Origin: Hofstenia miamia
Lineage: Eukaryota; Xenacoelomorpha; Acoela; Hofsteniidae
Direction: 5' to 3'
NCBI GenBank assembly: GCA_900660155.1
Contig: CABFPE010000196.1
Coordinates: 838,778-902,777 of the forward strand
DNA: 64,000 bases
The position numbers and the translations under genes are program-made. Below, one piece after another: positions 36,478 to 48,600 of this stretch (positions within the stretch are counted from its first letter, which is position 1; each line of letters opens with the position of its first letter). Under the pieces are notes generated by a model, which had not been told where the DNA came from, did not search any database, and was given only the letters and a program-made list of their open reading frames with translations.

Positions 36478-39400
36478 TGTTCAATATTTTGATTTTTTCT
36501 TTTGCACATTTCAAATTAGTTGCCTAAATACGGAAGTTTTAAATTTATTGGACAAATATTATTTTTATCATTGTGTCCTTCATGAAGTTGTTCTTTGTTA
36601 CTTTCTTTAAACATTTTGGTTTAATATTTTTAATGAATTTAATGGGATAGCCATTGTCTTTAAGGATTTCGAAAATTTTATCTTTTGCATTCTTTAGATG
36701 CTTGTAGTTTGATGATGTAATTATTGCTCGAATAAATAATGCTGTAATTGTGTTTAATTTGTATAACGTCTGCAATTCAAAAAATATGGAATATATAGTT
36801 TGTTGTTTTTATACGCCAACTTGCTTCATAATGATCATTAAAATTGTGTATCATAACATCAAAAAAGGCAAGTTTATTGCTGGTTTCACATTCCACTGTA
36901 AATTGAATTTCTGGCAGAATGTTGTTTAGATAATTCAAGAATGTGCTTGTTGTTAAAAATTGCATATATATCATCTACATACTGATAGTAGCATTAAGGA
37001 GTACCCAAAATTGATGTGTTCATGAAATCTTTTTCTTCTAATATCCATTATATATATATATATATATATATAAATACCAAATTTCACTAAGATAAAATCA
37101 CTTTAAGAGATCGCCTTCAAAATCATTTTTGAAATAACTCAATATTTACTGCTGCTGTGAGCATTTGTGTGTATTTGTTTTATAATAACAAAATATAAGT
37201 GAAATACATTAGTATCAAAAACCTGCATTAAATTCGCTTAATCTGCCATCAAATCACGCTTCAAATGGTCTGAAACATGCTTGTTTCCTTGTGCAAATAT
37301 TATTTTGCTCTTCGTCTTTTGTTATCTTTGTATTTTTGGATGAAAGAAATACACGTTCAGTGATGTTCAGACTGAAGGTTAGGTAACATCTCTATTGGTC
37401 GTTGGCATTTTTTATTATAACAGCAGCTTTTTCTTTGCCATCTTTTCTTAAAATAGCAAGTACAGACATAATACGTGAAGTGATTAAATTTTTAATGAAA
37501 ATGTTTCCCATTTTACTCAAAATTTCTTAAGCTTCGAATATGTCATGCACCGGAGATTTCATTAAATTCTTCAAAATCTTTGTCTATACTTGGAGCTCTG
37601 TTAAGCAGTTTAGAGCCAGTATTCTATATATACCAAAGTCAATTTTCATAAGGAAAAACTTCTTTTCTCAGCATTATATACGGAATGCCAAACTCAAATT
37701 GTGACAAAAACAATCCGTAGAAAGTTTTTGTTTCACAAATGTGGCATTTGAATGTTTGATTCAACTTCAAAACAGACGATAATAGGGTCAGCAGTAGAGG
37801 TTGACCTTTGAAATATGTTTGATCCGCAGCGCATAAATTCCTGGATAATATTTCTAAAATGACTGGTAGTCTCATCTCTCAATGACAATTCCTTTTGCAA
37901 CTAACTAAAGCCTTGGTAGATTCATACATTATACATTTTAGCCTCTGGTACTATATCTCTGAAGTTACAATCGTAGACATTTTAAAACTTGTATTTCTAC
38001 ATAAAATGACGATCTAAGAGAGTGTGTAAACTACTACAAAGGAAAGAGAGCACCGTTTAAATTATCAAAAATGTCAAAGGGCAATTTGTGGTAATGCTTT
38101 GAAGTTTTCTACAAGACTGTATCTGAATACAAAATCGCATATTTGAAGCAGCATTTCAGTAGTTTTTGCTGAAAAGCATCAGCTTTTTTTGAATTATAAA
38201 TTTTGAGTCAATTGACCTATTCGATCGTTCTAGTATCCAAACATTTTGACTGGTTCGCTCAAGGTTCTTTTGATTTACCTGGCATCTTTGAATCTTTTCA
38301 AACATGGAAGTGAGGTATCGCATTCAAATTGAACAAAATTTTAGCAATCTGCATTATAAGAATAAAGATTTTTTTTTGCTCCTACTTTCTTCTATCTATA
38401 CTATGATCTGTCAAATTAGTTTGACATATTTGAAAATTATAAATTTATCTGATTTTCAAGAAATTTTGGATAGACAATACTATATATGGCAGAGTGGGCA
38501 TAAACTAGTCATATGAAGATATTATTTTGTGAATTTATTTTTCTACCCTTTAGACCTTTATATCACTTTATCTNAAGGCGCAACATGTTAAAAATTTACA
38601 GAATTTATTCAATTGCTTATTGCATGATTGTTTTTAAAATCAGGAAACTCGATCCGATATTCAAGAACAGTTCAGTATGTTAAGTCACAGCAAATTGATG
38701 ATAAATTTCAGTAAATCGATTTATACACGACTGGTGATTAGAGTGAGAATATTTAAAAACTAATACCTTTCAGACATTTGGCAGCTAAATTTGATTTGCA
38801 TTGCATATTTGCTCTATGCATGTATATATATACATTTATATATATATGTATATATGTATATATATATATATATATACATATATACATATATATATAAATG
38901 TATATATATACATGCATAGAGCAAATATGCAATGCAAATCAAATTTAGCTGCCAAATGTCTGAAAGGTATTAGTTTTTAAATATTCTCACTCTAATCACC
39001 AGTCGTGTATAAATCGATTTACTGAAATTTATCATCAATTTGCTGTGACTTAACATACTGAACTGTTCTTGAATATCGGATCGAGTTTCCTGATTTTAAA
39101 AACAATCATGCAATAAGCAATTGAATAAATTCTGTAAATTTTTAACATGTTGCGCCTTAGATAAAGACCAAAACATCACATCAAAATTATAATTATTGAA
39201 ATTGCGCATAAGACTTGCTGTACAAACTATAAATTCAAAAAACTATACGAAAGTGTATTTAGATTATGTAAAACTCCCACCTCTTTTGATGTTAACTGTT
39301 CTGGCTGTTGATGATCTTACACTTAACATTTACTTTGTCGTCGTGATCCTGCTCTCTTTGGGACGCTATCAGGCTATTTGCCATCCACTCTTTTACAGAA

Positions 39401-42400
39401 CATTTTCTTTTCACTTTAAGTCTAAGTGTGCGATTACAACTACCATTGTGGCAAGTGTACTGGTAACTTTATCAAGGCTTCCAGCAATGACACTGGTAAG
39501 CTTAATACTACGTTTGTTAGTAAGCATGCTTGTCTAAATCTTTTCCTTAAAAGAATCATGGATATTTCCACTAACAGTAAGTAAATGAAATATTTTTGCG
39601 TTAAGCAATTTTTTTCAATTACTCAACAATAATTATGGTTCAGATAACAAGCAATGTCAGGTTTCATAGTCTATTTGACAATATCATTGTAGAAACGATA
39701 AGTAAATTTTCTTGATAAAGTGTTATAGATAAGGGATGATTGACTTCTACTTGCAGATAGGAATTTAAATGACATTTATTGATTACATGGTGATTATGAT
39801 AGTCGAAGACAAATAATGTCTATGTGAAATCTCTGAAAATTTGTGAAATTGGGAAGCAATGTTTTCTTTTATAGTCTATTCTTGAGATTCTTTATTAATA
39901 TTCTTTGAACATTTATTAATGTCTAACCCGTAATTGTAAGTAAAAAATATTTTGACAGGAGTTTCAGGTCTTTCTATATCTTTTGTACATAAATATGTTA
40001 TACATACACAACAGAAGATAAGTGAGCCGATCTACACAGTCAATCTCATCTGGATTAAAAATTTTTTGCAGAAGGACTGGAAAACTTTCAAAAGTTTATC
40101 AATGTCGCCTCACTACTATAAGAGGTACTCCATTTAATGTAAATCGAAATTTAAGCACATGTTATTTAATAACCTCAGCATTTCTTATGAAAGCATTGTT
40201 GGAAGTTTCTACAAACTCATACTTTCTCAGTTAATTAATCCAAAACAATGTATAGTTTCATGAAAAACGACTGATGTAGAAGTTATAATATTACTTAAAT
40301 TAAATATTTTTCACAAATCACTAAGGGATTAAATGTGAAGCTAACTTTGAGGAAAGCTGTTTGATTTCTAACTGTTCATCATAGGTAGTCTATCCTGGGA
40401 AGTTCAAAATTATACCAACTGAGCTTTACTACCTCTGGGATCCAATTGGTGCATATACAGATCTCATTTTGTCTGTCGTGGTTGCGATTGTCATGAGCTA
40501 CTGCTATGGGAGAATCCTTCATTTTGCTTGTCGACAAGCGACATTTCGCCAGATATTTTCTGATATCAAGATTACTTATAGTGTTTTAATTGTCAGGTTT
40601 GTTTTATGTAACTACATGTAAGTTTGCATGACTATCCTTAAAAATTGCATCAATATTAATGTAGCCTACTATACATGCATATTGCAAAACAGGCATGCAA
40701 AAAAAGTCATTGTAATCATATCAATGTACATTTTTAAATGCATGTATATATTAACATAATTAGAATATAATTTGCATTAATATGCTAAATTCAATCAGAA
40801 AAAATGGTTTTAATATTTGGAAAAAGTATGTTTTTCTTTAAGGCTAATAAATTATGGGCATAAATTCACTCTATTGCTAAATTATAGCAATATCTATTTT
40901 AAGGAGCACCAGTCAATTTCGAGTAATGCACTGAGAGCACTTTTATGCTGCTACAGCGATAAAATGTCACAATCTTGTAAAAATCCACATTATCGGATAT
41001 TTACACAGAATATAGAGTTAAGGATAGAAGTTGCAATTTTTTGCATGGATCTTTTGTCTTCCGTCTTAGGTCCTCTCTGGGCAAAAGTATTGAAACATTA
41101 ATTAAACTTTAAATTTTTTTCTTTATATATAAAATCGAAAGCACTCAGAAATAAATTTGATAAAAAATAGAGCAGTACCATTAAATGGAATAACACAAAA
41201 CAGTATTCAATAATATAATTCTGCAGAATCACCTCATAAACGCGATTGGGCCATGAAAATTTTTTTAAAATTCAGCAAGCATTTCATAAAACTCCTGCTC
41301 GACGTCTTTCAAACCTCCTCTATGTACAAGGTTGATATTGTTCTTTTTAATTCAATCCAAACTTCTTCAAATGAGGTTAGGACTTTGTGTTGCCCAATTT
41401 GGAAGCAGTGTTGCCCGTTTTCTTAGAAAAATTACTCACTGAATTGTGATCTGTGGCGGGAGGCGCCCTCCTGCAGAAATAAAATCCTGTTAAGAATTGG
41501 CAAGATTGACACAATTATCTGAATACATATTTCTATCACCTACTCATAGCTTTGCATTGCATGAAAAGTCTTTTAGCAGTACTGTTGCTGAGGTGGTCAC
41601 CACTCGTGTCTAAGCTAACTGGAAGTCTTTCGGCGATCCCTCTTTAATAGAGAAATTTGTGCGTTAGCATCTCTATATGTAAATTTGCGAACACGTCTTT
41701 TTGGAAGCACAAACTTGTTCCAACTTTTTAATTCAGTTACAATAACATTGTTGATCTGACTAGTGATGACTAAGCATAACCCTTCTTTCAGAGGTGTATT
41801 CGGGTATTATTTCAAAGGTCAGTGAACTTAAAGTATTTGGCAAAATATCAAAAAGTTAGATATATTTTAAAATGAACTGTTAAATGACATTAAATTGTTA
41901 ACTGTTTCACTACTTTTGTTCAGAACTGTAATTGTAATAGTTGCAATGATGGCCTTTAAAATATTATTTTTTCACATCTTTCATAAGGTAAATTATGAAA
42001 AAAATTTATTATCATACTTGTGTTAAGACCACCTACTTGTTTGTCTTACACTAATAAGTCGGTGCGCTCTGAATGTTGGTGTTGATATGCTTCACCACGC
42101 ATTAGCTCCTCCATCGGCAGTAACTAATTAATATTCAAAATTCATATTAGAAAGGTTAGTAATGACGAACGAATTGAATTATCATTTGAGATATTTAAAA
42201 AATCAATTTGAAAAAAGATTTGAAGGAGGTCACAAATAATGACCCAGGATCTCAGGACCGACCAAACTCCATTTACCAGGCTTGCATTGTTATTTTAATC
42301 AATTCTCTTTTATTATCTCAAAGCTGCTCAATTATATTATATTTTTTTGCAAGAATGAACATACCGGTTGGACCAATTACATTATTGTCATTGTATTTAA

Positions 42401-45400
42401 TTTAAAAATTTAAAAGGTTGTTTCTCAGTATATAATTTATCGTACGCCTTTTTGATCACGTGATAATTAACAGGAGTGGCACGTGGGTCACTTGTATTTG
42501 ACCCTTGAATTTCGTCCAGGTGCATACACAGAGGAAGGGGCATTGTCCTCTCCAATCAAGAGAACTTTTGGTAAATCTTAGCCACAGCAAAGCGCTTTAA
42601 CTTTAACAAATGTTTTCAAATCTGCATTAAGCATGTTCCCTAATAGACCTCCTCATCTCATACCTCACGATTTTCAAATTGCTAATAGGCTTGGAGAAAA
42701 TTCCCTGTTAATGTGGAAAAACTAGGTATGGGGAGAATTTTATTTTTCAAAGATTGGTAATTTTCAAATTAATATGATTAATCTTTTCAACAACTTCATT
42801 CGGCCTAAACTAATACTGAACTGGATAGGGTTTATTTGTTTTATTATATGCAACAGCTTACAACAAAATATTTTGTCTGTGTCAATCACAAAATCTGCAG
42901 TGTTTCTTCATAGGCTTTTGAATGCCATATTTGAAAGGGAGAGAACTTGAAAGGTTTTTTAAAGAAGAGGAGATTTTCATTAAGTAATAGTTAATACTTT
43001 CAAGTACTTCTAGCAAATGACACAAATGTTCACCACTAAATATTAGTAAATTTACCAATATATGTGGCAATTTCCAAAGATTTAAGCTTCCCGCAAGACT
43101 TGAAGAGAATATCAATACAACGTTTTGTATCTTTAATATCAAAATTCATTGGTTAGGCTCAAGATTGTTTAAGGCAATTATCTTGATTGAAGTTCACATT
43201 AAATTGGTTCCTTCGATTATTGAGTATTTTGCATTAACATCTGCAGCAAGGCCTCCTTTAAATAAAGAATTTAACAGCTTATGTTAGAGTTAAATTTTTT
43301 AGTATTCAAAATTTATTTAAGATAATGTATATAATTAGAAAATAGTAATTAAACCAAGGACTTAATGATGTTAGGTAAAAGGATGGACATGGGTACAAAT
43401 GTTCATACCCTACCTAATCCACACTCCCAGATTGAAATTCCAGGTCAACTATATCATTTATGTTTAATTTTTAGCTAATCCACACTTACACTGTCATTTT
43501 GATATGTACTGTTTTCTAAATTTGATGTAAAAGTTGCATGGAAATATACATTATGTTCAGTTCAACATGAAAATTACCCAATAGTATGGTAACATTTTAT
43601 GAGTACACTGTACACACAAAGTGCAACACTGCATTGATATTCTGTGAGCAGCACTTCACCAATGGATTCGGTGAACCCAAAAATGTACAATGGGCTGAAG
43701 TGAAGTATATAAAGTGCGCTTATATAATTGTTTATAAAAGGAGTACTTATAACCAAATGTCCAAAAGTGATGTTTACAATAAAAATGGAATTTATAAAAG
43801 TATTCAGAAATTATTTCGTAAACTTAAATTATGAGTTTATATGAACGCCGGAGGCTTATGACTGAATACTGCATTGAAATGCAATTTTAATATGATTTTT
43901 CTGTAAACCTGTGATTGACTCTTATTAAATCAATTTTTTTTGGGAGTAATGTGAAAAACAGTGTGACCAGTATTTTCTTTGTCCCAATCCCACTTAGTCT
44001 CGGTCCCGGACAACCCCATTTCCCTTAAAATTTTGCCTTATACTCCCATTGGACCGTCAGCATAGATTCTAATTTTAAAAAAAAGTATGTAAACCAAAAT
44101 CAATTGTAGTCCATTGTGGAATAATGACATATTATTGCACAAGATGAGCAATTATCTGGATGTAATTTGAGAAGATTATTGCATATTTTAGCTGCTGATT
44201 CACCAAGTTTAATTCAAGTTCAAACAAAATTTGAAACTATCATTCGTCTTGCTGCAGTGATTTACATATCTTGCAAATAGTCTAAAATATAGAAAAAACC
44301 CTTTGTATAAAATTAAGCAGTATATTTCAAAATAGCATGAGATATTGAAATTTCTATTAAGTAATCGAAGTAAAATTTACCTGTCATCAGTACATATATC
44401 TCATTCGTTTTTGTCACACCAAGTATTAATTGAACAATTGCGTCAAGCTTTAAAGAAAAATTGATAAAATCGAGTTATTCATTAATTGAATTTCACTTCA
44501 AAATTTAAAAATAGACATTCTGTGAAGTTTATAGAATCTTTGGCAAAACCTCTAGTAAAATCTGTTACAAATAATTTGGCATTGTATTTTACTAGATTTC
44601 AATTTAAAAATATAAATGCTTATGAACATTGCAATTACGACATTATAATAAAATTTTATTGAATTGAAATATTTCAATTTTCTAAAGGAATTCTAATCCA
44701 TTTGGATGATGTATGTGTAATCATGTAAGTGAATACGTGATTGAGGTATTGATCTCGCATATTTAAATCTTAGTTAACTTTTTTGAGAAGCTTGTGTAAA
44801 AAAATTCATAAATACCCACAATCTAAAATGAATCAATTTAAATTGCAAATATTTTACATGAAACAAATTTTTCAAAGCCTATGACCATAAATTGGAATAC
44901 GTAAATACACACTATCTTGCATAATAAATATGTTCAATTTATTTAATCTGCTGCAATAAAATTTGATTTAATTTGATGTCGACTGCGTCAACCTCATAAA
45001 GTTAAAATATATCATTATGATAATTTATAGATTCACTGTTTTTATTTTTGTCAAAAATATGTTGACAGATTCATTTTGAGAAGAAACAATTTAATTCTGT
45101 TTGTATATTCGACTATGGTGTAATACAGCTACAAGACCATCCATAGTAGAAAAATCTAGCTTGTATTAAATTATGGTTAATTAATTGATTAAATTTATTC
45201 AATTAGTGTGAATTTGAGAAAATGAATTTTATGTCAACTATAGGCATTGTTGCTTACTAAATGTCTTCGTATTTCCTTCTGCTCTGATCCTTTATGAATT
45301 TCATCCTTTAACTCGTCTCGCTTTCAGTGAGTATGCACAAATACGGTTGTAGAGGAGACTCTATGTACAATATGGCTTACTTAAAAAGAGAGCAATCTTT

Positions 45401-45645
45401 TATAGATGAAACATTATTCTATCGCATATATTTAGTTAGAATTACTCAAAAGGATTCAAAAAAAATTCCCAGCGTTAGTCCTAATTTTGTAAGGATTTAT
45501 CGACATTTTTATTCTTATTTGAAAGGAAGGCAGTCCTTGCTGGCAACATATATTGCAAATTCATGTAACTAAAATTTATTAATGATGAAACATTTTCCAA
45601 GGAATTGCGCTTCAAAGCGATGCTGCATTATTGAAGGTATTGAAG

Positions 45646-45686
<41 letters not shown>

Positions 45687-48600
45687 NNNNNNNNNNNNNN
45701 NNNNNNNNNNNNNNNNNNNNNNNNNNNNNNNNNNNNNNNNNNNNNNNNNNNNNNNNNNNNNNNNNNNNNNNNNNNNNNNNNNNNNNNNNNNNNNNNNNNN
45801 NNNNNNNNNNNNNNNNNNNNNNNNNNNNNNNNNNNNNNNNNNNNNNNNNNNNNNNNNNNNNNNNNNNNNNNNNNNNNNNNNNNNNNNNNNNNNNNNNNNN
45901 NNNNNNNNNNNNNNNNNNNNNNNNNNNNNNNNNNNNNNNNNNNNNNNNNNNNNNNNNNNNNNNNNNNNNNNNNNNNNNNNNNNNNNNNNNNNNNNNNNNN
46001 NNNNNNNNNNNNNNNNNNNNNNNNNNNNNNNNNNNNNNNNNNNNNNNNNNNNNNNNNNNNNNNNNNNNNNNNNNNNNNNNNNNNNNNNNNNNNNNNNNNN
46101 NNNNNNNNNNNNNNNNNNNNNNNNNNNNNNNNNNNNNNNNNNNNNNNNNNNNNNNNNNNNNNNNNNNNNNNNNNNATATATATATATATATTACCTGTAT
46201 TTTTGCAAAAAATTTATCATGTTGCTTCGTGTTGTTTAACATTATTAAGCTTGTCATGTTTTCTCTTGCTCCACATAAGTAATAGATACTGCATCTTGGC
46301 AATTTCTCATAAAAATTGAAAATATGGAAAGAATATCGGGTGCAAAAGAGCCCATTAACTATTTTTCATTATTGAAGAAAGCTCTTGTTATTTACAAAAA
46401 TTTCTATAAACAAACTTGTTAAATATATTTGTAGATTAAACGATTTCAAAATTTCGAATCGCTACGTTCTTAATTGAAACTGAATGTATTCTATACAATC
46501 TTAGGAATTAGTATTTTTCTTTAGTCGGAGAAGTGAAAAAACGGTTAGTTCAAAGGGAAAATTAGAAAAAGTTGCTTTAAGACGGCGCCAATAACAAAAA
46601 ACAATTTAATCAACGATGTATAATAGTCTATCGTACATTCTAGAACGAAGTTTTTTATTTCTAAAAAATAGAGTTTAATATTGTTTTACATATTAAGTAT
46701 TTTTGATTTTTAAGATTTTTAGTTTATATTGCTACTAATACGCATTTTAAACAATCACATACATACAAAATGTCGTTTTCTAATAACGCCTGTAAAATAT
46801 TTGATTTCAAGCATTAATGAATCTTCAAACAAATTTAGATTATTTAAACATTAAAATAGATTGATGAATCATTCTCAAGGAACTAAAATGTGATAATTTA
46901 TATCTGTTTTGAGGTGTAAGGTGATATTTTTTAGCTCACAACTTCACAATTCATTCCAAATTATTCGAGGTCGTATATTGAGTTCAAAAATTGAACTTGA
47001 AACCTGAGGTCACATTTCAAAACTAAGCATCAATCGAAATTTCTCTTATACAATTTCGCTTCAAAAAACCCTTTTGCTTGGAAGAAATTCCCCTGAAAAA
47101 ACCAGTTATGTAAATTGAATACAACTCTATTTAATTTTAATCATTCTTACATGGCAACACATCTGAATATCGGTGTCAATATTTCATGACTATGCAAATT
47201 GGAGTTAATGCTTGAACTAAGAAAATAGGAAGATGGTGTTTTCTGCTCTATAGAGGAATCTCATTGGTTCCTTTGAAATAATTACTTTATTAGTTCTGTT
47301 TGTTAATTTGAATAGTTTTAATGAATGTTTTTTGAAGAGTTCGTGTTATATCGAACTTGCTAAGGGCTTTTTGGATTTGCGATTTATGTTTAAAATATTT
47401 ATCTGCTATTGATGATATCAAAAGTTAAGATAGCATTTATAATTTTTCAATATCTTTCAACATTAAAAATTTGTCATTTGAAAATTTTCAATTGCTTCGA
47501 ATGGCAGTCATTATCATAATTAATGTGAATTTTGTTTGTGCTTTAGCCCGTATCCTACTACCAAGCATTAGAATGTCAATTTGATCAATATTTCCAACAA
47601 TTTCCATCTCTAATATAATTAAAAATGTTTTAAATCTGTTTAGAAAATCCTTGTTTTCTGAAAGATATAAGAGGTAATGTTAATTTTGCAGAGAATCGGT
47701 TAATTGTTTAGTTTTCATTAAAGGTTAGCAATCAATTAATTTCTTTTAACATTAAACTGTCTAGCATCCATTATAAGAACAAACCATTTTTCCACATTTA
47801 CAGGGAATTTTCTCCAAGTCTATTAGCAAATTTCAAAATCGTAAGGTATGAGGAGGCCTATTGGGGAACATACTTAATGCAGATTTGAAAACATTCGTTA
47901 AAGCGTTTTGCTGGGGCTGAATTTGTTGAAAAGATTAATCATTTTAATTTGAAAATTACCAATCTTTGAAAAATAAAATTCTCCCCGTACCTAGTGTTTA
48001 TGTCTTTATATAGTTTTGAGCAGATGGAAGCAATAATGCATTTTGAGTGTTTCTTGATGTGTGCAAAGATATCCTAAACCAATTGAGGTGTGCCGTACTC
48101 AAAGTTAGATGCCGAGATGAGGAAGGACCGGAGGGCGTCAATGGGAGAGAACTCGATTGCGAGTTTAGAGCGGAAGAAAAAGAGGAGACTTTCCTCTATC
48201 ACGTGATGGTTTTAGATTGAGCACAATTTTAATAGTTTTTTAGCTATGAACTTTGGAAAAAAAATTGCAATCCTGAAAAATTTTCAAAAAAATATAGCTT
48301 TAAACGTAACTGTTGCAAAATTGAATTCAGACAACATAGTTTAAAATTTTTTTCATGATGTAATGTATTAATGAGGATAAGCTATACAAATTAGTGACAT
48401 TGGACTAAATAATTCAGTCGGTTTTTGCAATTACAGAATTGGGATATAATTTGGAACTGCGATCACTAAAGCAGTTTCGATTCATATTTTTTGTTAGAAT
48501 ATTTAATGGAACTATCAAAAATTTATTACGTTCTAGTCTATCTGAACCCTAATTTATGAAGAATCATTTGTTCTCACATTATTAATTTATTCTATGCAAT

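Noticed and set aside
40817-41101. 94-codon open frame between receptor exons, first thought to be an intracellular loop 3 exon
   Set aside because: Its only likely acceptor puts it out of phase with the preceding exon and leads to a stop, and the loop is complete without it.
41924-41987. A candidate receptor exon ([16 protein letters not shown]) with good acceptor and donor, looking like a TM6 start
   Set aside because: Including it breaks the phase with the exon at 49941 and makes TM6 too long. The exons at 40385-40596 and 49941-50117 join directly in phase 2 and give a normal TM6.
45628-46302. Open frames of more than 200 codons on both strands
   Set aside because: They run through 489 unknown bases and TA repeats; no real coding sequence is present.
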